10,384 bases of DNA. Source: CAYICL01 sp964361885 (lineage in GTDB: Bacteria; Patescibacteriota; Microgenomatia; UBA1400; CG1-02-47-37). The stretch lies in the NCBI GenBank assembly GCA_964361885.1, contig CAYICL010000026.1, positions 1 to 10,384 on the forward strand, given 5' to 3'. The notes beneath the pieces were generated by a model. It ran no database searches and was not told the DNA's origin. It saw only the letters and a list, made by a program, of their open reading frames with translations. A program made the translations under genes and the position numbers. Shown here piece after piece: positions 1-5,260 of the stretch; position 1 is the first letter of the stretch, and every line of letters begins with the position of its first letter.

Positions 1-59
1 ATGCCTACAATTATTTGTTAAAGCCGGCCTACAGATGGCAGGAAGTGGCGCCGTAAAAA

Positions 60-68
60 TGATATAAT
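60..68 (+). promoter_or_regulatory. Extended -10 promoter of the DUF6922/AbiEii pair
   Basis: TGATATAAT is a perfect TATAAT (63-68) with an upstream TG extension. Only five bases separate it from the ATG at 74, so transcription would start at about the A of the start codon and the mRNA would be leaderless. No convincing -35 box and no Shine-Dalgarno are present. Confidence 0.6.
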
Positions 69-73
69 GGGGT

Positions 74-358
74 ATGCTGCCGAGCTTTCTTCAACCATAT
101 CTTGCTTCATATGATTTGTCGAAGTTAGACGTAGATGATGACAAAGATATTATCATTACGGAAATTTTGAATAAAGGAGATGATAAAGCGCTTTTTTGGT
201 TGAGTAAGACCTATTCCAGAAAAGAAATAAAAGAAGTAATTTCTTCACCGACCAGGGGTTTGTGGATGAAGAGTGTTCTTGATTATTGGACCAAGATTTT
301 GGATATTTCTCTTTCCCCTAAAGTATTTAAGGAATCTATCCTGAATCTTAACCCTTAA
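74..358 (+). CDS. DUF6922-like protein, putative antitoxin partner of an AbiEii-type toxin
   Basis: A 94-residue acidic protein without signal peptide or membrane segment. The start LPSFLQPYL, then DLSKLDV (14-20), a block around IITEILNKGDDKALFWL (27-43) and TYSRKEIKEVI (47-57) match what I remember of the DUF6922 family. In CPR and other bacteria those small proteins often precede an AbiEii/AbiGii nucleotidyltransferase. The next gene is exactly that, five bases downstream on the same strand, so I infer an antitoxin-like role. It has no visible HTH, unlike canonical AbiEi antitoxins, so it need not bind DNA. The ATG at 74 is supported by the -10 box just upstream. Family assignment is from memory of sequence pattern; antitoxin function is inference from context. 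Confidence 0.75.
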   Translation: MLPSFLQPYLASYDLSKLDVDDDKDIIITEILNKGDDKALFWLSKTYSRKEIKEVISSPTRGLWMKSVLDYWTKILDISLSPKVFKESILNLNP

Positions 359-363
359 AAAAA

Positions 364-1011
364 GTGAAAAAATTTTACACCGAAATTTTAAATCAGGATC
401 AGAGAGAAGTTTTGCCAAAGTTACATTTTTTATCTAAGCAGGGTTTTTATTTGGCTGGTGGGACCGCCCTTGCTTTACAGATCAACCATCGTACTTCTAT
501 TGATTTCGATTTTTATATTCAAAAACATTTCGACGCAAAAAGACTTACAGATGAAATAGAGAATGTTTTTAAAGATAGCGCGAGAATAACCTTGAGGGAG
601 AAGGATACAGTTTTTGTAAATATTTCCGGAGTTGATTGTTCGTTTTTTTGGTATAAATACCCGCTTATTGAGAAAACTGGAAATGTAATGGGAATTGAAG
701 TTGCAAGTTGTCAAGATATTGCGGCGATGAAACTTATTGCAATCAGCCACAGGCCGGTCAAAAGAGATTATATAGATATTTATTATTTGCTTAAAAGCTA
801 CAGCCTTATGGAGATGTTTTCTTTTGTTGATAAGAAATACCCGAATTTTGATCAGTATTTTGCTTTCAGGGCCTTGACGTATTTTGAGGATATTGGAGAG
901 CGAGAGAAAAAAAGGTCGATAAAGGTATTAGATAAAGGCTATTCTTGGGAAAAGGTAAAAAAGAAGATTTTTGAAGAGGTTCGGAAGTCTCAGCTTGAGA
1001 TGCTTCGTTAA
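364..1011 (+). CDS. AbiEii/AbiGii-type nucleotidyltransferase (putative toxin)
   Basis: A 215-residue protein of the DNA polymerase beta-like nucleotidyltransferase superfamily, AbiEii type. The active-site motif is visible: AGGTALALQ at 31-39 followed by TSIDFDFY at 44-51, giving the metal-binding pair Asp47 and Asp49, with Asp91 (GVDCSFF) a likely third carboxylate. The AbiEii-type motif Lys123...Arg130 with RDYIDIYYLL (134-143) follows. In known type IV systems such enzymes transfer nucleotides to RNA or otherwise block growth; the substrate here cannot be read from sequence. The start is GTG, five bases after the upstream stop, with no Shine-Dalgarno, so it is probably translationally coupled to the DUF6922 gene. 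All catalytic residues appear intact. It converges with the HTH gene, with a 7-bp gap. Confidence 0.85.
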   Translation: MKKFYTEILNQDQREVLPKLHFLSKQGFYLAGGTALALQINHRTSIDFDFYIQKHFDAKRLTDEIENVFKDSARITLREKDTVFVNISGVDCSFFWYKYPLIEKTGNVMGIEVASCQDIAAMKLIAISHRPVKRDYIDIYYLLKSYSLMEMFSFVDKKYPNFDQYFAFRALTYFEDIGEREKKRSIKVLDKGYSWEKVKKKIFEEVRKSQLEMLR

Positions 1012-1018
1012 TGTTAGT

Positions 1019-1243
1019 TTACTTGTCCTGAATACCCAGTAACCAGAGAACGGCTTCTTTTTTGTAGCGCCGGTCGCCACGGGAGTTAATGCGGATAGCC
1101 GGCAACTTGCCGCGCTTGCCCCAGCGCTTAATAGTTAAAGGAGAGACACGCAGTAGGTTGGCGACTTCACGGACGGTTAATAAATCGGGCAAGTTAGTTA
1201 AAGATATTACAGGTTTATCGTTTGATACTGTTTGATCGTTCAT
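1019..1243 (-). CDS. MerR/excisionase-family helix-turn-helix DNA-binding protein
   Basis: A 74-residue protein made almost entirely of one winged HTH of the HTH_17/excisionase type. LLTVREVANLLRVSPLTIKRW (about 21-41) gives the two helices; the wing segment GDRRYKKEAVLWLL (56-69) gives the usual Arg-Arg-Tyr followed by the last helix. The N-terminal 20 residues are polar and probably flexible. Such proteins act as small regulators or as excision directionality factors. No integrase is in the window, so a regulatory role is as likely. It lies downstream of rplL on the same strand, where rpoB normally sits, and converges with the toxin gene. It has its own consensus-like promoter and no Shine-Dalgarno. 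Confidence 0.85.
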   Translation of the reverse strand: MNDQTVSNDKPVISLTNLPDLLTVREVANLLRVSPLTIKRWGKRGKLPAIRINSRGDRRYKKEAVLWLLGIQDK

Positions 1244-1254
1244 AGACAGCTATT

Positions 1255-1284
1255 AATATATCAAAGGTATCTACATGGTGTCAA
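1255..1284 (-). promoter_or_regulatory. Sigma70-type promoter of the HTH gene
   Basis: On the - strand a perfect TTGACA (1279-1284) is followed after 18 bases by TATATT (1255-1260). The predicted start near 1248 leaves an untranslated leader of only about five bases before the ATG at 1243. The promoter lies between the rplL stop and the HTH gene, so the HTH gene can be expressed apart from the ribosomal operon. Confidence 0.6.
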
Positions 1285-1300
1285 GTGGTAACAAATTACT

Positions 1301-1887
1301 TCACTTTAGCTCAACCTGGGCACCAGCGGCTTCGAGTTTTTTCTTGGCAGCTTCGGCCTCTTNNNNNNNNNNNNNNNNNNNNNNNNNNNNNNNNNNNNNN
1401 NNNNNNNNNNNNNNNNNNNNNNNNNNNNNNNNNNNNNNNNNNNNNNNNNNNNNNNNNNNNNNAGCTCAACCTGGGCACCAGCGGCTTCGAGTTTTTTCTT
1501 GGCAGCTTCGGCCTCTTCTTTTTTAAACTTACCGACTTCTTTAGGAGCAGCTTCAGTTAAGTCTTTGGCTTCTTTTAAGCCCAGGGTTTGGTTGATTTCT
1601 CTTAAGGCTTTGATAACACCAATTTTATTGGCACCGGCACTGGTTAACATCACCTGATACTCGCTTTTTTCTTCGGCTTGAGGGGTCGGGCCTTCGCTAG
1701 AAGCTACGGCCGGCGCAGCAGCAACGGGAGCCGAAGCGGATACGCCGAACTTTTTCTCTAAGGCCTTGACCAGATCGGCCAGTTCAATCACTGTCAGTTT
1801 GGCAACCGAATCAATTATTTTTTGTAAGTTAGCCGAGAGTTTTCCGCCAGAGGCGGACTGCGCTTTGCTTGTTTTCTTATCTGGCAT
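1301..1887 (-). CDS. rplL: 50S ribosomal protein L7/L12, interrupted by an assembly gap
   Basis: L7/L12 forms the mobile stalk that recruits translational GTPases. The N-terminal dimerisation domain (about 17-52, with LTVIELADLVKALEKKFGV), an Ala/Pro-rich hinge (about 53-78) and the C-terminal factor-binding domain (NKIGVIKALREI, LGLKEAKDLTEAAPKEV) are all visible. The frame runs into 100 Ns at 1363-1462. The 55 bases after the gap repeat those before it exactly. Joining the two copies restores one 143-residue protein ending GAQVELK with TGA at 1301-1303, the usual L7/L12 C-terminus. The gap is therefore artificial and the biological gene is about 155 bp shorter than these coordinates. The start overlaps rplJ by 11 bp. 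The N-terminus is about 15 residues longer than usual and includes a small palindrome. Confidence 0.95.
1308..1362. repeat. 55-bp assembly duplication, copy 1
   Basis: These 55 bases are identical to 1463-1517, and the two copies flank a run of exactly 100 Ns. Both copies encode the same C-terminal end of L7/L12. The pattern is what a de Bruijn graph assembler leaves when two contigs overlapping by one k-mer length are scaffolded without merging. It is not a biological repeat. Confidence 0.9.
1363..1462. other. Assembly gap of 100 Ns inside rplL
   Basis: A run of exactly 100 undetermined bases, a conventional placeholder length. Both flanks carry the same 55 bases of rplL, and merging them gives a complete L7/L12 gene, so probably no sequence is missing. 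Open frames crossing the Ns on either strand are not real. Confidence 0.95.
1463..1517. repeat. 55-bp assembly duplication, copy 2
   Basis: Identical to 1308-1362 across the N run. This copy is continuous with the rest of rplL, while copy 1 carries the true stop codon. Confidence 0.9.
1843..1857. repeat. Small perfect palindrome in the rplL N-terminus
   Basis: TCCGCC, a 3-base loop AGA, then GGCGGA. It lies in the codons for residues 11-15 of L7/L12 (around SASGG), in the part that extends beyond the usual family N-terminus. It may be a short relative of the in-frame palindromic elements in rplA and the hydrolase, but at 6-bp arms it could be chance. Confidence 0.4.
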
Positions 1888-2401
1888 GAAGATTCACCTC
1901 CTTTAGAACATAAACTAGATTTTTTAAGTTAGCGGATAAGACGTTGACTATGCCGGACAGAGGGGCTTTGATGGCAGCAATGGTCTGACTGACCAGTTCG
2001 ACCTTGGTCGGCAGGCTGGCCAGTTGGTTGATTTGATCAGCGGAAAGAGCCTCTTTGTTGATCAGGCCGGCTTTGATTTGAGGCAGGTCATGTTCTTTGG
2101 CAAACTCAGCCAGGGCTTTGATGGGAGCGATTTCGTCTTCATAAGCGAAAAGAACCATGGTCGGACCCTGTAAGATTGCTTCGAAATCGCGGGGTAAGCT
2201 GGGGAGAGTTTTTTTTAAGGCAATTTGCAACAAGGTGTTTTTGGCGACCAAAAGCTCGCCACCACTAGCAACAATGGCGCGTCTTAGCTTTTGCTGGTTA
2301 TTAACGGTTAAGCCCCGATAGTCAGCCAGAACAATGGATTTGGCTTGCTGAAGTTTTTCCTGAAGATTTTTAACCTGGTCAATGTTTTTTTGTGACGGCA
2401 T
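1877..2401 (-). CDS. rplJ: 50S ribosomal protein L10
   Basis: L10 anchors L7/L12 dimers to 23S rRNA at the base of the stalk. The protein is 174 residues, normal for the family. The N-terminal domain shows QEKLQQAKSIVLADYRGLTV (14-33) and VAKNTLLQIAL (52-62); QGPTMVLFAYEDEIAPIKAL is the typical middle block. The C-terminal helix (about 145-174) is where L7/L12 dimers bind. The ATG at 2401 has GAGG a few bases upstream, and that GAGG belongs to the L10 leader structure. The gene overlaps rplL by 11 bp, and the rplL Shine-Dalgarno lies within it, so the two are co-transcribed and probably coupled. Its own promoter is upstream, inside the start of truB. Confidence 0.96.
   Translation of the reverse strand: MPSQKNIDQVKNLQEKLQQAKSIVLADYRGLTVNNQQKLRRAIVASGGELLVAKNTLLQIALKKTLPSLPRDFEAILQGPTMVLFAYEDEIAPIKALAEFAKEHDLPQIKAGLINKEALSADQINQLASLPTKVELVSQTIAAIKAPLSGIVNVLSANLKNLVYVLKEVNLHAR
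1894..1904 (-). promoter_or_regulatory. Strong Shine-Dalgarno of rplL
   Basis: AAAGGAGGTGA on the - strand lies six bases before the rplL ATG and inside the rplJ coding sequence. It is near-perfectly complementary to the 16S 3' tail. Strong initiation at rplL fits the need for several L7/L12 copies per L10. It also shows that this organism does use Shine-Dalgarno pairing. Confidence 0.85.
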
Positions 2402-2453
2402 ATTTCCTCGGTAGGGTTTATCCCGCGGCGTTAGCTTTGCGGGACCTACTGTC
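2402..2453 (-). promoter_or_regulatory. Compact L10 leader (autoregulatory mRNA element)
   Basis: The - strand reads GACAGTAGG, then an inner stem TCCCGC/GCGGGA around a 12-base loop, then CCTAC followed by CGAGG just before the rplJ ATG. The outer GTAGG/CCTAC helix flanked by GACA and CGAGG matches my recollection of the conserved kink-turn-like core of bacterial L10 leaders, where the L10-L12 complex binds its own mRNA. Here GAGG is also the Shine-Dalgarno, so protein binding would block translation directly. The element is much shorter than typical L10 leaders, keeping only the terminal arm. Structure is read from the sequence; function is inferred from position and the known family. Confidence 0.7.
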
Positions 2454-2469
2454 TTAGGACAAGGGATAT

Positions 2470-2497
2470 TCTATAATCAGAGGATGGAGTTTGTCAA
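2470..2497 (-). promoter_or_regulatory. rplJ promoter overlapping the truB promoter
   Basis: On the - strand TTGACA (2492-2497, inside truB codons) is followed after 16 bases by TATAGA (2470-2475), with a TG two bases before it. The predicted start near 2463 gives a leader of about 60 bases that is almost entirely the L10-binding structure. The -10 hexamer shares the TATA core with the truB -10 on the other strand. Confidence 0.6.
2472..2477 (+). promoter_or_regulatory. -10 box of truB (leaderless)
   Basis: A perfect TATAAT ends six bases before the truB ATG at 2484, so the usual start point seven bases downstream is the A of the ATG. There is no good -35 match on this strand. The AGAGG between box and ATG would not be in the mRNA if the start is as predicted. 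Confidence 0.55.
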
Positions 2498-3179
2498 CCG
2501 CAAGATTAATTCAGGAGAGGATATATTAGTGGTGGATAAGCCTGAAGACTGGACCAGTCATGATGTGGTGGCTAAAGTCAGAGGAGAGATAAGAGGGAAG
2601 TACGGGGGGAAAAAGCCCAAGGTTGGCCATGGAGGCAGTTTAGATCCGTTTGCCACCGGAGTGTTGTTGATTCTGATCGGCAAGGCAGTGAAGCGGTTTG
2701 AAGAGATTAAGTCTTGGGAAAAAGAGTATGTGATGACAGTAAAACTGGGCGAGAAAACCGATACCGGAGACAGGACCGGAAAGATAATTGAGAAACAGAC
2801 GGTTGATAAAATAAATGAACAGCAGTTAAGGCAGGTGCTGCAAAGTTTTGTGGGTGAATATGAACAAACAGTGCCGGCCTATTCGGCAGTCAAGCTTAAA
2901 GGCAGGAAACTGTATCAGTTGGCCAGGCAGGGTAAGCAGGTCAAGCTGTGGAAAAGAATAGTCAAGATACAAAAGATTGAGTTAATTGACCTTCAGGGAG
3001 AGACCTTGAAGGTGAGGGTGAGGCGCGGCAGTGGCACTTACATGCGCCAGCTGGCAGTGGACATTGGGGAGAGGTTGGGCGGAGTCTTGGCAGTGGCGGA
3101 AGAGTTAAGGCGGATAAGAGTAGGAAAATATCAGCTGGTCTGCAGTTTAATTGACGGGCTCATGGAGGAACAGATATAG
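2484..3179 (+). CDS. truB: tRNA pseudouridine(55) synthase TruB
   Basis: TruB isomerises U55 in the T-loop of tRNAs. ILVVDKPEDWTSHDVV (14-29) is the family N-terminal motif. KVGHGGSLDPFATGVLL (46-62) holds the catalytic Asp54. TVPAYSAVKLKGRKLYQLAR (129-148) and RGSGTYMRQLAVDIGERLG (181-199) are the remaining conserved blocks, ending with LRRIRVGKY (208-216). At 231 residues it is shorter than the roughly 300 of E. coli and has no C-terminal PUA domain. GHGGSLDP replaces the usual GHTGTLDP, a variant I associate with CPR. The gene runs against the ribosomal cluster, sits between rplA and rplJ, and overlaps the rplA 3' end by 49 bp. It is probably leaderless. Confidence 0.95.
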   Translation: MEFVNRKINSGEDILVVDKPEDWTSHDVVAKVRGEIRGKYGGKKPKVGHGGSLDPFATGVLLILIGKAVKRFEEIKSWEKEYVMTVKLGEKTDTGDRTGKIIEKQTVDKINEQQLRQVLQSFVGEYEQTVPAYSAVKLKGRKLYQLARQGKQVKLWKRIVKIQKIELIDLQGETLKVRVRRGSGTYMRQLAVDIGERLGGVLAVAEELRRIRVGKYQLVCSLIDGLMEEQI

Positions 3180-3943
3180 GCAGAGGCAATGTTTTTGGGA
3201 AGGATGGTTTTAATCACGGCTTTTAGGTTGTCTACCAGCTGATCGTCTTTAAAGCTTAATTTTCCTATCACCAGATGAATTAACGGGGCTTTAGGTTCGG
3301 ATTTGTAACGGGTAGCACCGGCTTCAAGCTTGGTTTTAATTGCTTCGGGCTGATCGGAGATAGTGTTGGTTTTTGGGTTAGGCATCAGGCCTTTTGGTCC
3401 TAAAAGCTTGGCATACTGTGCCAGCTTGGGCATAAACTTAGGTTCGGCGACTAAAATATCAAAATCAATCACGCCGTCTTTAATTTTGGCTAAAACAGCG
3501 TCAGAGGCAATTTCGACTTTGAGTTTTTTCCCGGTACCATGAGGCAGACTAATTTCGCCGGATAACTTGTCACAGGTTAAATTAAGATGAATTTCAACCG
3601 ATGAATCGAATTTGGTGGTGGAAACCTGGCGCAGGAGTTTGACGCCAGCGTCTAGGGAATAGGCTTTGGTTTTATCAACCAGATTTTTGGCCAATAAGTA
3701 GCGCTTAGAGCGGCCGTGCTTGAGGTGTCGCTTGGTCTTAACATTAAGGTCCGACCTTTTTTCAATCTTCGCCCCTTCGGGGCTCTCCTTCAAGGTCGGA
3801 CCTTGAACAGTGACCGGAACCGGAACATCAATAGTTTTAGGCTGCTTTTTTTGAGTCAGTTTTTGGCTTCTAACCCCGGTAGCTTTGAGCTGATGGGTTT
3901 CGGATTGGGACAGGTCGACCAGAGCGATTTTCTTTTTTCCCAT
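3131..3943 (-). CDS. rplA: 50S ribosomal protein L1 with N-terminal extension
   Basis: L1 forms the mobile stalk that handles the exiting tRNA and often represses its own operon. Conserved blocks are SLPHGTGKKLKVEI, DFDILVAEPKFMPKL, LGPKGLMPNPKTNTI and the C-terminal SSSMSPSIKL. The protein is 270 residues, but the first 73 or so are a Lys-rich extension and the L1 core begins near KHGRSKRYL (75-83). The core is shorter than usual: in the middle domain VEIASDAVLAKI passes almost directly to the DFD block, lacking about 20 residues of the E. coli/Thermus-type sequence. Residues 47-66 are encoded by a 59-bp palindromic element. GGTGGAG lies eight bases before the ATG. The gene follows rplK by five bases, and its 3' end overlaps truB. 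Confidence 0.95.
   Translation of the reverse strand: MGKKKIALVDLSQSETHQLKATGVRSQKLTQKKQPKTIDVPVPVTVQGPTLKESPEGAKIEKRSDLNVKTKRHLKHGRSKRYLLAKNLVDKTKAYSLDAGVKLLRQVSTTKFDSSVEIHLNLTCDKLSGEISLPHGTGKKLKVEIASDAVLAKIKDGVIDFDILVAEPKFMPKLAQYAKLLGPKGLMPNPKTNTISDQPEAIKTKLEAGATRYKSEPKAPLIHLVIGKLSFKDDQLVDNLKAVIKTILPKNIASAYICSSMSPSIKLQTS
3746..3804. repeat. 59-bp nested palindromic element within rplA
   Basis: AAGGTCCGACCTT (3746-3758) and AAGGTCGGACCTT (3792-3804) are perfect 13-bp inverted repeats. Each arm is itself a palindrome around one central base. Near the centre is a second hairpin, GCCCC-TTC-GGGGC (3771-3783). The whole can fold into a strong hairpin or cruciform. It is read in frame as residues 47-66 of L1, in the extension before the conserved core, where an insertion would be tolerated. 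It resembles a selfish palindromic repeat inserted in a coding region; that reading is inference. Confidence 0.8.
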
Positions 3944-3948
3944 AAGTT

Positions 3949-4368
3949 TTACTCCACCTTAATTCCCATGGACCGGGCCGAACCGGCGACGATTTTCTTG
4001 GCGGCTGCCAATGAGTTGGCGTTTAAGTCTTCCAGCTTATCTTTGGCAATAGCTTCGATTTGGGAGTCGGTTAAAGTGGCCACCATGTCCCGGCCGGGAG
4101 CTGGAGAACCTTTGTCAAGGTTTAAGGCTTTTTTGATTAGTTCTGACACAGGCGGTTTTTTCAGTTCAAAGGTAAAAGAGCGGTCTTCGTAGATGGTGAC
4201 TACAGCCGGAATCACACCCTGCATTTGTTTCGTTTTTTCGTTGTATTGATTGCAAAACTCCATGATCGCGACACCATGCTGGCCTAAAGCCGGACCAACC
4301 GGAGGCGCCGGGTTGGCTTTGCCGGCAGGGAGGTTTAACTTTAAAACGATTTTAACTTTTTTTGGCAT
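3949..4368 (-). CDS. rplK: 50S ribosomal protein L11
   Basis: L11 binds the GTPase-associated region of 23S rRNA. MPKKVKIVLKLNLPAGKANP, PPVGPALGQHGVAIMEFCNQYN (22-43) and the C-terminal RNA-binding part with GSPAPGRDMVATLT (88-100) and ARSMGIKVE at the end are typical. From the ATG at 4368 it is 139 residues, close to the usual 141-143, and begins like standard L11 (MAKKV...). A GTG at 4386 would add SEVES and a longer N-terminus; neither start has a Shine-Dalgarno. I prefer the ATG on conservation. It follows nusG by about 30 bases and precedes rplA by five, in the standard operon order. Confidence 0.96.
   Translation of the reverse strand: MPKKVKIVLKLNLPAGKANPAPPVGPALGQHGVAIMEFCNQYNEKTKQMQGVIPAVVTIYEDRSFTFELKKPPVSELIKKALNLDKGSPAPGRDMVATLTDSQIEAIAKDKLEDLNANSLAAAKKIVAGSARSMGIKVE
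3952..3958 (-). promoter_or_regulatory. Shine-Dalgarno of rplA
   Basis: GGTGGAG on the - strand lies eight bases before the rplA ATG and overlaps the last codons and stop of rplK. It supports the long-extension start of L1 at 3943 rather than a later start near the conserved core. Confidence 0.65.
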
Positions 4369-4397
4369 AGATTCGACTTCGCTCACTATAAAATAGC

Positions 4398-4997
4398 TTA
4401 AATTTTCTGTACCTGCAGGAAGTCCAGCTCAACCGGGGTTTCCCGGCCAAAGATAGAAACTAAGACCTTGACTTTGCCGCGGGCATCATCAATCGATTCG
4501 ACTGAGCCCAAAAAGTCGGCAAACGGGCCTTCAATGATTTTAACGGCTTCACCAACAGAGAAGGAAGCTTTGTATTTGGGGGCTTCCATTGCCATAAACT
4601 TCATGATGTTGTCAACTTCTGATTTGGGTAAAGGAGTCGGTTTATTGCCGACACCGACAAAGCCGGTAACGCCTTGAGTGGTTCTGACAGCCAGCCAGGA
4701 ATCGTCGGTCAGGATGAGTTTGACCAGCATGTAGCCGGGGAAGAGTTTTTCCTTGATAGAGTATTTTTGACCTTTTCTGATCTGAATTTTGTTTTGAGTG
4801 GGGATAAGGATTTCTAAGATAAAATCGGTCAGGTTCATGGAGTGAGCCCGTTGTTTTAAAGCCAGGGCGACTTTATGTTCGTGGCCGGAATAAGTATGGA
4901 CGACAAACCAACTGGCTTTAGCTGAGCCAGACTCATTAATAATCAGGTGGTTGTCATTGGCCTTTTTGTCTAAGTCCGGTTTAATTTTTTTCTTCAT
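4398..4997 (-). CDS. nusG: Transcription termination/antitermination factor NusG
   Basis: NusG binds RNA polymerase at the clamp and links it to ribosomes or Rho. The NGN domain starts at SWFVVHTYSGHEHKVALAL (29-47), with KLFPGYMLVKL (84-94) and VRTTQGVTGFVG (104-115). The KOW domain is at FSVGEAVKIIEGPFADFLGSVESI (146-169) and ends GRETPVELDFLQVQKI. The length is 199 residues because of a polar 28-residue N-terminal extension. Its ATG follows the secE stop by one base (TAA-T-ATG), so initiation probably depends on coupling to secE; no Shine-Dalgarno is seen. The order secE-nusG-rplK-rplA is the standard bacterial one. Confidence 0.96.
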   Translation of the reverse strand: MKKKIKPDLDKKANDNHLIINESGSAKASWFVVHTYSGHEHKVALALKQRAHSMNLTDFILEILIPTQNKIQIRKGQKYSIKEKLFPGYMLVKLILTDDSWLAVRTTQGVTGFVGVGNKPTPLPKSEVDNIMKFMAMEAPKYKASFSVGEAVKIIEGPFADFLGSVESIDDARGKVKVLVSIFGRETPVELDFLQVQKI

Positions 4998-4998
4998 A

Positions 4999-5211
4999 TT
5001 ATTTCACTAGTAAGCCCATAATTTGAGTAAACAAATAGTCAAGGCCGCCGATGTATAGACCGGTTAATAAGCTGACAACGATAACCACCAGGGTCAGCTT
5101 GACGACCTGCTGTTTGGTGGGCCAAACAACTTTTTTAAGTTCAACCACTGATTCTTTAATAAAGGTCAGCGGTTTGAACGCAGTTGGTTTTAATTCTGGT
5201 GATTGTATCAT
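4999..5211 (-). CDS. secE: Preprotein translocase subunit SecE
   Basis: SecE clamps the SecY channel in the inner membrane. The 70-residue protein is the single-span type: an amphipathic stretch with ELKKVVWPTKQQVVKLT (24-40, the family signature), then one membrane helix at about 38-59 (LTLVVIVVSLLTGLYIGGLDYLF). Position directly before nusG confirms the call. It diverges from galU, with only 49 bp between the two start codons. No Shine-Dalgarno is present. On the - strand AT-rich hexamers such as TATCAT or TATAAA lie close to the ATG, so this too may have a very short leader, but I cannot fix its promoter. Confidence 0.93.
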   Translation of the reverse strand: MIQSPELKPTAFKPLTFIKESVVELKKVVWPTKQQVVKLTLVVIVVSLLTGLYIGGLDYLFTQIMGLLVK

Positions 5212-5244
5212 GATTTTATATGATATGGTAGCACAAATTGGTTA

Positions 5245-5253
5245 TGCTATACT
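5245..5253 (+). promoter_or_regulatory. Extended -10 promoter of galU (leaderless)
   Basis: TGCTATACT is an extended -10 box: TG, one base, then TATACT at 5248-5253. It ends seven bases before the galU ATG at 5261, so the mRNA should begin at or next to the start codon. No convincing -35 or Shine-Dalgarno is visible. Confidence 0.55.
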
Positions 5254-5260
5254 AGTGATT

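Noticed and set aside
1..67. Possible 3' end of an upstream + strand gene
   Set aside because: Two frames are open from the window edge (stops at 54-56 and 65-67), giving 17- and 21-residue tails. Both are too short to identify or to choose between. The first fits better because it ends before the promoter at 60-68.
1275..1560. + strand open frames crossing the N run
   Set aside because: They are antisense to rplL and depend on undetermined bases in an artificial gap.
3716..4192. 158-codon + strand frame antisense to rplA and rplK
   Set aside because: Shadow of two conserved ribosomal protein genes; it has no recognisable domain.
4369..4386. GTG start of rplK six codons upstream
   Set aside because: Possible, but L11 proteins begin at a position matching the ATG at 4368, and there is no Shine-Dalgarno favouring the GTG.
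5051..5260. N-terminal extension of galU
   Set aside because: The frame is open, but these 70 codons are antisense to secE, unlike GalU, and upstream of a -10 box next to the ATG at 5261.
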